A stretch of 64,000 bases of DNA. Origin: Hymenobacter perfusus. Its GTDB lineage: Bacteria > Bacteroidota > Bacteroidia > Cytophagales > Hymenobacteraceae. Location: the NCBI RefSeq assembly GCF_003944765.1, contig NZ_RWIU01000003.1, positions 124,001-188,000 of the forward strand. The letters are read 5' to 3'. The notes beneath the pieces were generated by a model, which searched no databases, was not told the origin of the DNA, and was given only the letters and a program-made list of their open reading frames with translations. Within the stretch, counting starts at the first letter, position 1, and each line of letters starts with the position of its first letter. Below are positions 8,641-17,216 of this stretch, piece after piece. The position numbers were made by a program, and so were the translations under genes.

Positions 8641-10035
8641 GTGGTGTTGCTCAACCTACTGGTAAAGCCGGGCTGGGTGGTGCTGGAAAATGTGGTGCAG
8701 GACCGCATCGGGCATGAGCTGTTCGGTACGTTCACGGCTTTGCTCACGCTGGCTACCATTGTGGCGGCCGTTTCCGACCTAGGGACTACCCAGCTTACTA
8801 CCAAGCGACTGGCTGCCTCCCCTAGCTTCTTCACCGATTTTTTCCCGACGCTGCTACCGTTGCGGGCGGGGCTGGGGGTGGGGTTTCTGGCCCTCACGGT
8901 GGGGCTGGGCTGGGTGCTGGGCTACCGGGGGCACTGGCTGCTGCTGCTGGCTATTACCGCCGCCGGTCTGCTGCTGACGCAGTACACGCTGTTTCTGCGT
9001 GGAGTTCTGCAGGCGCATCAGCGGTTCAATACCGATGCGGTACTATCGGTGCTGGAGCGGCTGCTGCTGCTGGGGCTGGTGCTGGCCCTGCTGCCAATGG
9101 GCCTCACGCTGGACCGGTTTGTGGGCGTGCGCACCGTGGCGGTGCTCTTCACGTTTCTGCTGCTGGTAGGCCTGATCCGGCGGCTGTACGGGCGGGTAGC
9201 CCTGCGGCCCCGCTGGGCTCAGGCGCGGCAGGTGCTGCTGGAAAGTCTGCCGCTGGCCTTTATCACGCTGGTGTATGGCCTGAACGAGCGGATTGATATG
9301 CTGATGCTGGAGCGGCTGGTATCGGCCCGCGAGGCCAGCTACTACGCGGCGGCCTACCGCTGGGTAGATGCCGTGATGATGTACCTCTGGACGGTGCTGC
9401 CGCTGTTTTTTGCCCGCTTCGCCCACGCTACCGGCCGCCCCGAAGAACAGCAGAAGCTGCTGTGGTTCGGGCAGCGCATCGTAACGGTGCCGCTGTTGCT
9501 GGTGGTAGGTTTTGGGCTGTTCCGGGGGGAGCTGCTGTTCTTCCAGTTTAAGCACAGCACCCCGACCGAGCTGCTGCGCATGACACAATGCCTGCAGATT
9601 CTGTTTCTGAACGTGCTGGTGCATGCCTTCTTCGCCATCTACAGCACCCTACTCACCAGCACCGACCACGAAAAACCGGTGTCCTGGCTCGTGACGGGCA
9701 GTATCGTACTCAATACCGGCCTCAACTTCCTGCTGCTGCCACGCTACGGCGCACTGGCCGGCGCCGCCAATACGCTGCTGTGCGCGGTGGTGGTATCCAT
9801 CGGCTACGTCTGGCTGGTGCCGCGCCGGACCGGCGTGCAGCTGCCGCTGGCAGTGCTGTGGCGACTGGCCCTGGCGTTTGGCGGTTTGTGCGCGGGTTGG
9901 TACGCGCTGCGCACCTACGCCGGGCTACCCTGGTGGCTGGAAACCGGCGTGGCGGGTATCTGGTTACTGGTCCTGATATTCGCCCTGGGCATCGTCAGTT
10001 TTTCCGAACTGCAGGCGTTGCGGAAAAAAGGATAA
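8641..10035 (+). CDS. Polysaccharide flippase (Wzx/MATE-like, MOP superfamily)
   Basis: The 464-residue protein has about twelve to fourteen membrane helices across its length, with the conserved internal LPLAFITLVYGLNERIDMLMLE segment split over helices 7-8, as in the Wzx/RfbX family that moves undecaprenyl-linked repeat units. The listed start is GTG at 8641, but the codons just upstream read IKRFLGNISF in frame, which looks like a normal flippase N-terminus. No ATG, GTG or TTG occurs between the in-frame stop at 8527 and 8641, so an ATC start at 8611 is possible. It heads a plus-strand polysaccharide gene group. Confidence 0.88.
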   Translation: MVLLNLLVKPGWVVLENVVQDRIGHELFGTFTALLTLATIVAAVSDLGTTQLTTKRLAASPSFFTDFFPTLLPLRAGLGVGFLALTVGLGWVLGYRGHWLLLLAITAAGLLLTQYTLFLRGVLQAHQRFNTDAVLSVLERLLLLGLVLALLPMGLTLDRFVGVRTVAVLFTFLLLVGLIRRLYGRVALRPRWAQARQVLLESLPLAFITLVYGLNERIDMLMLERLVSAREASYYAAAYRWVDAVMMYLWTVLPLFFARFAHATGRPEEQQKLLWFGQRIVTVPLLLVVGFGLFRGELLFFQFKHSTPTELLRMTQCLQILFLNVLVHAFFAIYSTLLTSTDHEKPVSWLVTGSIVLNTGLNFLLLPRYGALAGAANTLLCAVVVSIGYVWLVPRRTGVQLPLAVLWRLALAFGGLCAGWYALRTYAGLPWWLETGVAGIWLLVLIFALGIVSFSELQALRKKG

Positions 10036-10158
10036 GGTGCCGGAATGTAAAATGGGTGGATTTCTGAATGGGCAAAAACATCCAGCATTGCAGCCCTTCA
10101 CCAGCCCATCAGCTCAGCTATTCCGCACTCCACCCGGTCACCCATTCATCCGTCCAAC

Positions 10159-11295
10159 TTGCATATAGCCGTCAACGTCCGCTTTTTATTGCCCGGCGAT
10201 AAGCTGGAGGGTATCGGGCGTTTCACGCTGGAAACGTTGCGCCACATGGTGCAGCAGCAGCCGGAACACACGTTCCATTTTCTGTTTGATCGGGCTTTTG
10301 ATGAGCGGTACCTGCTGGGCCCGAACGTAGTACCGCACGTGTTGCAGCCGCCGGCCCGGCACCCGCTATTGTGGGTGGCCTGGTTTGAAGGCGCCGTGGC
10401 TCACTGGCTGCGGCGCAACCGCCCGGCCGTTTTCCTGAGCCCCGACGGCTTCACCACCCTGCGTACCCGCGTGCCCCGCGTAACGGTGCTGCACGACTTG
10501 GCCTTCGAGCACTTCCCGGCCGATGTGGACCGCCTGGTGCTGCGCTACTACCGACATTTCACGCCCCGGTTCGCCCGCGCCTCCGCGCGACTGGTAGCGG
10601 TGTCAGAAGCCACGAAGCAGGATATTATAAGCACTTACGGCACCGAGCCGGCCAAAATCAGCGTGGTGTACAACGCGGCCGACGCCCATTTTCGGCCCCT
10701 GACGGCCGCCGTGCAGCAGGCCACCCGGGAGCGGTTTGCGGCGGGTAAGCCATATTTTCTGTTTGTGGGAGCGTTGCAGCCGCGCAAGAATCTGGTTAAC
10801 CTGCTGCGGGCCTTCGATGCGTTCAAAGTGGCCACCGCGTCGCCCGCGAAGCTGCTGGTGGTAGGCCGCACCGCCTGGAAGGCCGGCCCCATCTTCGATG
10901 TGTATCAGCAGCTGCAGTACCGCCACGATGTACACCTGACCGGCCGCGTCACCGACCCGGAACTGGTGGAACTGTATGCCGCCGCGCTGGCTACCTGCTA
11001 CGTGCCGTACTTCGAGGGCTTCGGAATTCCCATTATCGAAGCCCAGACCTGCCACTCGCCCGTCATCACCTCCAACTGCAGCTCTCTGCCCGAAGTAGCC
11101 GGCGACGCCGCCTGTCTGGTCGACCCGTTCTCGGTGGCCTCCATTGCCCGGGGCCTGACCCAGGTACATGCCTCCGCCGACTACCGACAGGAATTGGTTC
11201 TGCGCGGGCAGCGCAACATCCAGCGGTTTTCCTGGGCCGAAAGTGCCCGGCTGCTGTGGGCCGAAGTAGAGCGCGCCGCCTCGGATGGCAGTTAG
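10159..11295 (+). CDS. Family 4 glycosyltransferase
   Basis: The protein starts at TTG (MHIAVNVRFLLPGDKLEGIG), a good match to the usual GT4 N-terminus, giving 378 residues. It is a GT-B fold retaining enzyme: VLHDLAFEHFP in the first domain, FLFVGALQPRKN near the domain junction and the ExxxxxxxE motif EGFGIPIIE in the sugar-nucleotide domain, followed by SNCSSLPEVAGDAA. It would transfer a sugar to the lipid-linked glycan in the cytoplasm. It is 123 bp downstream of the flippase gene on the same strand. Confidence 0.92.
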   Translation: MHIAVNVRFLLPGDKLEGIGRFTLETLRHMVQQQPEHTFHFLFDRAFDERYLLGPNVVPHVLQPPARHPLLWVAWFEGAVAHWLRRNRPAVFLSPDGFTTLRTRVPRVTVLHDLAFEHFPADVDRLVLRYYRHFTPRFARASARLVAVSEATKQDIISTYGTEPAKISVVYNAADAHFRPLTAAVQQATRERFAAGKPYFLFVGALQPRKNLVNLLRAFDAFKVATASPAKLLVVGRTAWKAGPIFDVYQQLQYRHDVHLTGRVTDPELVELYAAALATCYVPYFEGFGIPIIEAQTCHSPVITSNCSSLPEVAGDAACLVDPFSVASIARGLTQVHASADYRQELVLRGQRNIQRFSWAESARLLWAEVERAASDGS

Positions 11296-11408
11296 TAGAT
11301 TTTGGTTGCTGACCGTTCGTTTGTTGAGATTTGACCGGCTGGAGAAGTAATTATCGGGCAACTGAAAACGGACAGCCAAAAACCCGCACCCAAAACAAAA
11401 GGACAAAC

Positions 11409-12038
11409 ATGCACCTACACCGAATGCCCGGGCTGGTGCAGCGGCTGTTTCCCGACTGCCTCTGGACGATGCCACCCACCACGCCGCCCACCCTGTACCT
11501 GACGTTTGATGACGGTCCTATCCCGGAGGAAACGCCGTTTGTAGTGGAGCAGTTGGCCCGTTTCGGGGCCAGCGGCACGTTCTTCTGCGTGGGCGACAAT
11601 CTGGCCAAGCACCCGGACGTGGCCCGGCAGGTGCTGGCGGGTGGCCACCGCCTGGCTAACCACACCTACCATCACCTCAGTGGCTGGAGCCACTCCCGCC
11701 CCGAGTACCGGGCCGATGTGGCCCGGTGCCATGCGTTGCTGCAACAGTTGCAGCCCGAACCCCGGCCGCTGTTGCGCCCGCCTTACGGCCGCATTACGCC
11801 CGCGTTGGCCCGGGAGCTGAACCAGACCCATCAGGTAGTTATGTGGGACGTGCTGACCTGTGACTATGACCGGGATTTTGTCCCCGAGGAATGCCTGGCT
11901 ACTGCTATTCGCCTGACCCGGCCCGGCTCCATTGTCGTCTTTCATGACAGCCTCAAGGCCAGTGCCAATCTGCGCTACGTACTGCCCCGCTACCTCACGC
12001 ATTTTGCGGAGCTGGGTTATACGTTTGCACATCTGTAA
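11409..12038 (+). CDS. Polysaccharide deacetylase (NodB/CE4)
   Basis: The ATG at 11409 (MHLHRMPGLVQRLFPDCLW) gives 209 residues; the longer frame adds no family sequence. CE4 motifs are in order: TFDDGP at 32-37 (catalytic base and metal Asp), NHTYHH (metal His pair), LRPPYGR, and the late VVFHDS. There is no signal peptide, so it may act in the cytoplasm or on the inner membrane face on an N-acetylhexosamine. It sits 56 bp before a membrane GT2, an arrangement reminiscent of PNAG-type systems, though that match is only suggestive. Confidence 0.92.
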   Translation: MHLHRMPGLVQRLFPDCLWTMPPTTPPTLYLTFDDGPIPEETPFVVEQLARFGASGTFFCVGDNLAKHPDVARQVLAGGHRLANHTYHHLSGWSHSRPEYRADVARCHALLQQLQPEPRPLLRPPYGRITPALARELNQTHQVVMWDVLTCDYDRDFVPEECLATAIRLTRPGSIVVFHDSLKASANLRYVLPRYLTHFAELGYTFAHL

Positions 12039-12094
12039 ATACTGCGCTGCCTGGTGCTGGTCAGCAGGCTGAACTACCTGTATTACTTCTCCCG

Positions 12095-13192
12095 ATGCTT
12101 CTGCTTGCCTTCTATTTTATCGGCTGGTTTGCCTTGCTGCTCACGGCCACGGTGCTGTTCGGGCGGCGCGGCAGTGGGGCAGTGTCGCTGCCAGCTCCAC
12201 TGCCCCGGCTCAGTATATTGATTGCCGCCCGCAACGAGGAAGCCACCATCGGCCGCTGCCTGCAGGCCATTCGTATGCTGGACTACCCACCGGAGTTGCT
12301 GGAAGTGCTGCTCGGCGACGACGGTTCGACGGACCGGACGGCCACTGTTGCCACCGCCGCTATGCAGGACTACGCCGGTAGCTTCCGCCTGATTCCCATT
12401 ACCGATAATCTGGGTACGGCGCGGGGTAAAGCCAATGTGCTGGCCCACCTAGCCCGCGCCGCCAGTACCAACATTTTCTGCATTACTGATGCCGATATTG
12501 CCGTTCCTGCTACCTGGTTAACCGGCCTGCTGGCGCACCTGTACCCCGGCGTGGGCAGCGTGACGGGCCTCACGCTGGTCACCGGGCCCCGCCTGTTCCA
12601 CCGCCTGCAGGGCCTCGACTGGCTGTTGTCGTTGGGGTTGGTGCAGGTGGTTACCGACTTGGGCCGGCCCGTAACGGCCATGGGCAATAATATGCTGGTG
12701 ACGCGCGTCGCCTACGAGGCCACCGGCGGCTACGAGGCCCTGCCGTTTTCCGTAACTGAGGATTTCGAGTTGTTCAAAGCCCTACTGCGGCAGGGATACG
12801 GCTACCGCAACCTGTTCCGGCCGGAAGTGCTGGCCGAGTCGTTGCCGATGTACACCTGGCGGGAGCTATTGCACCAGCGGCGGCGCTGGCTGCGCGGGGT
12901 AGAGCAATTGCCCGGCTGGCTACAGATCTGCCTAGTGCTCTATGGTTCCTTTTATCCCGCTCTGCTGATGATGGCGCTGGTTGCCGGGCCGGGCGTGGCG
13001 CTGGGGCTGTGGGCCGCTAAAATGGGCGTGCAGGGGCTGCTGGCAGCCAAGTGCTTTCGTGCAGTGGGCCGCCGGCCGCCGCTGGAGCTGCTGCCCATGT
13101 TCGAGCTGTACACTCTTGTTATGACAACTGGTTTGCTTTTGTTTCGTCTGTTGCCGTTGTCGTTCGAGTGGAAGGGGAGAAGTTACCGGTAA
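12095..13192 (+). CDS. Membrane glycosyltransferase family 2 (processive type)
   Basis: The 365-residue protein has an N-terminal membrane helix, then GT2 motifs: IAARNEEATIGRC, GDDGSTDRT, the DxD-like TDADIAV, TEDFELFKAL and the processive-enzyme motif QRRRWLRG, followed by about three C-terminal helices. This layout is shared with PgaC/NodC/hyaluronan synthase-like enzymes that extend beta-linked chains and push them across the membrane. It follows the CE4 deacetylase on the same strand and probably closes the polysaccharide group. Confidence 0.9.
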   Translation: MLLLAFYFIGWFALLLTATVLFGRRGSGAVSLPAPLPRLSILIAARNEEATIGRCLQAIRMLDYPPELLEVLLGDDGSTDRTATVATAAMQDYAGSFRLIPITDNLGTARGKANVLAHLARAASTNIFCITDADIAVPATWLTGLLAHLYPGVGSVTGLTLVTGPRLFHRLQGLDWLLSLGLVQVVTDLGRPVTAMGNNMLVTRVAYEATGGYEALPFSVTEDFELFKALLRQGYGYRNLFRPEVLAESLPMYTWRELLHQRRRWLRGVEQLPGWLQICLVLYGSFYPALLMMALVAGPGVALGLWAAKMGVQGLLAAKCFRAVGRRPPLELLPMFELYTLVMTTGLLLFRLLPLSFEWKGRSYR

Positions 13193-13220
13193 ATCACATT
13201 TCACAACTTCGCCTCCGGCT

Positions 13221-13228
13221 TACCTTTG
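13221..13228 (+). promoter_or_regulatory. -7 promoter element TACCTTTG immediately before tatD
   Basis: TACCTTTG is a perfect consensus match, and only four bases separate it from the tatD ATG at 13233. Transcription starting at the usual distance would give a leaderless or nearly leaderless mRNA. Confidence 0.6.
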
Positions 13229-13232
13229 TGGC

Positions 13233-14015
13233 ATGCAGTTTTCCGATTCGCACGCCCACGTCTACTCCGAACAATTCAAACCCGATCAGGATGAGATGCT
13301 GCTCCGCGCCTTTGAGGCCGGGGTGGAAACCATCTTCATGCCCAACATCGACCACGACAGCATTGACGCCATGCTGGCCGTGGAAGCCCGCTACCCCAAC
13401 CAGTGCTTCGCCCAGATGGGCCTGCACCCCTGCCACGTCACCCGCAACTTTGAGCAGGAGCTCTACGAGGTAGAAACCTGGCTCAGCCAGCGGCCCTTCG
13501 CGGCGGTAGGGGAGTGCGGCATTGATCTGTACTGGGATAAAACCCTATTGGCCGAGCAGCAGGAAGCCCTGCGCATTCAGGTACAGCTGGCCAAAAAGCA
13601 CAACCTGCCGCTGGTGCTGCACACCCGCGACGCCTTCCGCGAAGCTGCCGACATCATCGCGGCGGCCCAGGACGGCACGCTGCGGGGGGTGTTTCACTGC
13701 TTTTCCGGCACCCGCGAGGAAGCCGAGGAAGTTATCAGGCTGGGCTTCCGGCTGGGAATTGGCGGGGTGGCCACCTTCAAGAACGGCGGCCTCGATAAGG
13801 TGCTGCCCGGCCTGGGCCTGAAACACCTGCTGCTGGAAACCGACGCGCCCTACCTGGCCCCCGTACCCCACCGCGGTAAGCGCAACGAGCCATCCTACAT
13901 TCCGTTGGTAGCCTACCGCGTAGCCGAAATCCTGGGCGTTACCGGGGCCGAAGTAGCCCAGGCCACCACCCGCAACACCCTGGAACTGTTCGGTGAAGCT
14001 GAGCGCCTGAAGTAG
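13233..14015 (+). CDS. tatD: TatD family metal-dependent hydrolase (DNase)
   Basis: The 260-residue TIM-barrel protein has the family motifs in order: DSHAHVY (metal His pair at 7 and 9), MGLHPCHV, VGECGIDLYW (metal Glu), LVLHTRDAF, VFHCFSG and LLLETDAPYL (metal Asp). It ends with the standard ARNT-like RNTLELFG. TatD proteins are cytoplasmic 3'-5' nucleases/phosphodiesterases implicated in DNA repair and quality control. Length and motifs are complete. It is preceded almost directly by a consensus -7 promoter, so it is probably transcribed on its own. Confidence 0.95.
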   Translation: MQFSDSHAHVYSEQFKPDQDEMLLRAFEAGVETIFMPNIDHDSIDAMLAVEARYPNQCFAQMGLHPCHVTRNFEQELYEVETWLSQRPFAAVGECGIDLYWDKTLLAEQQEALRIQVQLAKKHNLPLVLHTRDAFREAADIIAAAQDGTLRGVFHCFSGTREEAEEVIRLGFRLGIGGVATFKNGGLDKVLPGLGLKHLLLETDAPYLAPVPHRGKRNEPSYIPLVAYRVAEILGVTGAEVAQATTRNTLELFGEAERLK

Positions 14016-14113
14016 CAGCTTCATAAAACGTCAGCACGCGAGATTCCTCGCTCCGCTCGGAATGACGTTCTATTCCCCATTGCTACCTTACCGTTCCACC
14101 CAACCCGTTGCCC

Positions 14114-15163
14114 GTGTCCGCTGCCGAAACCACCCCGCAAACCTCCATTCTTATCATTTATACCGGCGGCACCGTCGGGATGGCGTACAACAAGCGCGGC
14201 GAGCTGGTACCAATGAACTTTGAGCAGATTCGTAAGAAGATGCCCGAGCTGCGCCAGCTTAACATGCAGGTGGACGTCACCAACCTCGGCGAGCCCATCG
14301 ACTCCAGCAACGTAACCGCGCAGGACTGGCTCCGGCTGGCGGCCCTCATCGAGGAAAACTACGCCCGCTACGACGGCTTCGTGGTGCTGCATGGCACCGA
14401 TACCATGGCCTACTCGGCCGCTGCTCTCAGCTTTCTGCTCGAAAACCTGGCCAAAACGGTGGTGTTTACCGGGGCGCAGGTACCTGTGGGCCGCATCCGC
14501 ACCGATGCCCGCCGCAACCTGGTAACGGCCCTGGAAATGGCCGCCGCCCGCTGCCCCACTTCGGGCACCGTGCGCGTGCCCGAGGTGTGCCTGTTTTTCA
14601 ACGACCAGCTTATTCGGGGCAACCGGGCCAAAAAGGTGGAAAGCCAGCAGTACAACGCCTTCCGCAGCGAGAACTACCCGCCCCTGGCCGAAGCCGGCAT
14701 TGAGCTGGAATTCAACGACCGGCAGATTCGGGCGCGGCCGGCCACGCCGCTGCAAGTGCATCAGCAACTGGAGGAAAACGTCACCATCGTCCACCTGTTT
14801 CCGGGCCTCACCGAGCGAATGCTGCGCGCCCAGCTGGAAGCCCCCGGCCTGCGCGGGGCCGTGCTGCTCACTTACGGCTCCGGCAATGCCCCCACGGCCG
14901 CGTGGTTTCTCAACGCCCTGCGCGCCGCGTCGGCCCGGGGAACCGTTTTGCTCAACGTGAGCCAGTGCGAGGAAGGCCGCGTGCTCCAGGGCCGCTACGA
15001 AACCAGCGCCCACTTCACCGATTTGGGCGTAATTGGCGGGGCCGATATTACGGTGGAAGCCGCCATTACCAAGCTCATGTTCGTGCTGAGCCTCAACGAA
15101 CAACCGGCCCACACGCGTCACCTGCTGACTCAGGACCTACGCGGCGAAATCACAATAATGTAG
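14114..15163 (+). CDS. ansA: Type I (cytoplasmic) L-asparaginase
   Basis: Starting at GTG 14114 (MSAAETTPQTSILIIYTGGT; a TTG lies two codons upstream), the protein is about 349 residues without a signal peptide. It carries both asparaginase active-site signatures: YTGGTVGM with the nucleophilic Thr, and VVLHGTDTMAYSA with the second catalytic Thr-Asp. It hydrolyses asparagine to aspartate and ammonia. Length and lack of a signal fit AnsA rather than periplasmic AnsB. It is 98 bp after tatD on the same strand. Confidence 0.92.
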   Translation: MSAAETTPQTSILIIYTGGTVGMAYNKRGELVPMNFEQIRKKMPELRQLNMQVDVTNLGEPIDSSNVTAQDWLRLAALIEENYARYDGFVVLHGTDTMAYSAAALSFLLENLAKTVVFTGAQVPVGRIRTDARRNLVTALEMAAARCPTSGTVRVPEVCLFFNDQLIRGNRAKKVESQQYNAFRSENYPPLAEAGIELEFNDRQIRARPATPLQVHQQLEENVTIVHLFPGLTERMLRAQLEAPGLRGAVLLTYGSGNAPTAAWFLNALRAASARGTVLLNVSQCEEGRVLQGRYETSAHFTDLGVIGGADITVEAAITKLMFVLSLNEQPAHTRHLLTQDLRGEITIM

Positions 15164-15244
15164 CGGGATACGCATGCGAGGCTTGCGTATCCCGAAAATC
15201 GGGTGTTATTTTGCGCCACCTAACCGCATCCCCGATGCACACCC

Positions 15245-15332
15245 AGAGAGGTGTCCGAGTGGTTGAAGGAGCACGCCTGGAAAGTGTGTATGGGTCTAAA
15301 GCTCATCGTGGGTTCGAATCCCATCCTCTCTG
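15245..15332 (+). tRNA. tRNA-Ser (anticodon GGA)
   Basis: The acceptor stem AGAGAGG (15245-15251) pairs with CCTCTCT (15325-15331). The anticodon stem CACGC/GTGTG encloses loop CTGGAAA with anticodon GGA at 15279-15281. A long variable arm and the T arm GTGGG-TTCGAAT-CCCAT follow. The discriminator is G15332, as expected for serine tRNA. CCA is not encoded. It reads UCC and UCU codons. Confidence 0.96.
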
Positions 15333-15333
15333 C

Positions 15334-15374
15334 AAAAAGTCCCGTTTCTGAATCAGAAACGGGACTTTTTTTTT
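15334..15374 (+). terminator. Strong intrinsic terminator after tRNA-Ser
   Basis: AAAAAGTCCCGTTTCTG pairs perfectly with CAGAAACGGGACTTTTT across a tiny loop and runs into nine T residues. It begins two bases after the tRNA. Confidence 0.9.
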
Positions 15375-15439
15375 CCTGCGGACGCGTAGGAGCGGGCCGG
15401 AGTTGGCCGCCGGGTCGTAACTTCCGTTGAAGGCCTACT

Positions 15440-16141
15440 ATGAAACGACCCCACGTAATCTGCCACATGATGTCCACCGTGGATGGCAAAATTCTGGCCG
15501 CCAACTGGCAGGATAAAATGCTGACCGACACCTACTCCGGCTACTTCGAGAAATACCATGACACGTTCACCAGCCAAGCCTGGATGTGCGGGCGCATCAC
15601 CATGGAGCGCGACTTCTCCGGCGGTGTGCAACCCGATCTGCAGCCCACCCCACACCCCATTGCCCGGGAGCCGTTCATTGGGGATGCGCAAGCCACTTCC
15701 TTCGCCGTGGCCGTGGATGCCCACGGCAAGCTGGGCTGGGACAGCAACGCCACCGGCGGCGACCATATCGTGGAAATCCTCACCGAGCAGGTCAGCGACG
15801 AGTACCTGTATTACCTGCAGCGCCAGCGCATTTCCTATTTATTTGCCGGGAAGAAGGAAATCGACTTTGCCTCGGCTTTGGAACAGTTGGCGGCGTTGTT
15901 TCCCATCGAAACGGTGATGCTGGAAGGCGGCGGCCATCTCAACGGCTCCCTGCTCAACGCCGGCCTAATTGACGAGCTGAGTCTTCTGCTTTTGCCCATT
16001 GCCGACGGTACGTCCCATTCACCCACTACCTTCGAGGTGAGCGACTACCTCCACAAAGGTCCCGCCACCCGCGTACACCTAACCCAGGTCCAGCAGCTGG
16101 ACAACGAAGTGGTGTGGCTGAAATACCGTTTTCAGGCGTAG
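15440..16141 (+). CDS. RibD C-terminal/dihydrofolate reductase-fold protein
   Basis: The 233-residue protein matches the RibD_C family: N-terminal HVICHMMSTVDGKI, central FAGKKEIDFASALEQL, and the nucleotide-binding VMLEGGGHLNGSLLNAGLIDEL followed by LPIADG. Stand-alone members are NADPH-dependent reductases resembling the pyrimidine reductase of riboflavin synthesis, but without the deaminase half their substrate is generally unknown. No riboflavin genes are nearby, so I do not assign a riboflavin role. It is monocistronic, with a terminator-like hairpin downstream. Confidence 0.88.
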   Translation: MKRPHVICHMMSTVDGKILAANWQDKMLTDTYSGYFEKYHDTFTSQAWMCGRITMERDFSGGVQPDLQPTPHPIAREPFIGDAQATSFAVAVDAHGKLGWDSNATGGDHIVEILTEQVSDEYLYYLQRQRISYLFAGKKEIDFASALEQLAALFPIETVMLEGGGHLNGSLLNAGLIDELSLLLLPIADGTSHSPTTFEVSDYLHKGPATRVHLTQVQQLDNEVVWLKYRFQA

Positions 16142-16210
16142 CACACATAGCTGCCGCCGCCGTGTACCGCACGGTTCGCGAAACCACAATACTACCCCAC
16201 GGCATGAGGC

Positions 16211-16248
16211 CAAACGGCCTGCTTCCAGCGTTGGAAGCAGGCCGTTTG
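16211..16248. terminator. Bidirectional terminator between convergent genes
   Basis: A perfect 17-bp stem (starting CAAACGGCCTGCTTCCA) with a 4-base loop GCGT lies between the RibD_C gene and the end of the enoyl-CoA hydratase gene. Confidence 0.8.
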
Positions 16249-16267
16249 CTGTATCGGCAGACCGTTT

Positions 16268-17029
16268 TTACCGGCTCTTGAACTGGCGGATGGCGTCGCG
16301 GGTGAAGTCGGACAGCACGAGGCGGCCGCTGATGGCGGCCCGCTCCGGCAGCAGCGTATCCCAGTGGTCGGTGCCCTGCCAGATGACGCGCTTGAGGTCG
16401 GTGAGAGCCTCGGGGTTGTAGGCGGCCAGCTTGCGGGCAAAGGCCAGCACGGCCGCGTCGAGGGCTTCGGCGGAGTCGTGCAGCTCGGCGTAAAGGCCTT
16501 TCTGCAACGCCCACTCGGCGGGGCGGAACTCGCTGGCATCGAGGGCCAGCTGGGCAAAGGCGGCGGTGCCGATTTTGCGCTCCACGGCCGGCCCTACTAC
16601 AAATGGCCCGATGCCGACCACCAGCTCGCTCAGCTTTACGCTGGCATTGGTGGTGGCAAAGCAGTAGTCGGTAGCGGCGGCCACGCCTACGCCGCCGCCA
16701 ATGGCCTTGCCCTGCACCCGCCCGATGATGATTTTGGGCGAGGTGCGGCAGGCGTTAATCACTTTGGCGAAGCCGGAGAAGAACTCCAGGCCCTGGGCCG
16801 CGTCCTCAATGGCAATCAGCTCATCGAAACTGGCCCCGGCACAGAAGGTCTTTTCGCCCTCGCTTTCTAGGACGATGACTTTGGTGGCCTCGGCCTGAGC
16901 GGTCTGGGTGATGGTAGCGGCCAGCTGGGTGAGCAGCGCGCCGGGAAGGGAGTTGTGCGAGGGGTGGAAGAAGCGGATGGTGCTGATGCCTTCCGGGGTG
17001 GTGTGGGTGGTAACGGTTCCTGTGGTCAT
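16268..17029 (-). CDS. Enoyl-CoA hydratase/isomerase family protein (PaaF candidate)
   Basis: The 253-residue crotonase-fold protein has the oxyanion-hole segments KTFCAGASFDEL and GKAIGGGVGVAAATDYCFAT. It is the last gene of the phenylacetate cluster, 187 bp downstream of paaZ on the same strand. The family and position suit 2,3-dehydroadipyl-CoA hydratase (PaaF), since the other crotonase in the cluster is clearly PaaG. However, the sequence is divergent, and a methylglutaconyl-CoA hydratase-type role cannot be excluded. PaaF is therefore inferred from context. Confidence 0.8.
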   Translation of the reverse strand: MTTGTVTTHTTPEGISTIRFFHPSHNSLPGALLTQLAATITQTAQAEATKVIVLESEGEKTFCAGASFDELIAIEDAAQGLEFFSGFAKVINACRTSPKIIIGRVQGKAIGGGVGVAAATDYCFATTNASVKLSELVVGIGPFVVGPAVERKIGTAAFAQLALDASEFRPAEWALQKGLYAELHDSAEALDAAVLAFARKLAAYNPEALTDLKRVIWQGTDHWDTLLPERAAISGRLVLSDFTRDAIRQFKSR

Positions 17030-17072
17030 GGGGGGAATTGAGTTGTAAAAAGAGCGTCATGCTGCAAATAGC

Positions 17073-17167
17073 CCGTCATGCTGAGCTTGCCGAAGCATCT
17101 CTACTGCTTCGTTGGGCTAGCAATGCAACGAAGCGGTAGAGATGCTTCGGCAAGCTCAGCATGACGG
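17073..17167. repeat. Family A inverted repeat, copy A1 (paaZ/hydratase gap)
   Basis: Two 42-base arms (17073-17114 and 17126-17167; core GTCATGCTGAGCTTGCCGAA) pair along their whole length with a single G-U, around an 11-base loop. Fragments of the same unit flank it at about 17054-17062 and 17180-17210. Confidence 0.9.
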
Positions 17168-17216
17168 TTAGCCTCTGGCGAGATGCTTCGCTCTGCTCAG
17201 CATGACGTTCTAAAGG

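Noticed and set aside
8406..8897. N-terminal extension of the Wzz-like frame
   Set aside because: It lacks Wzz features, overlaps the flippase gene start on the other strand and contains the promoter; ATG 8405 is preferred.
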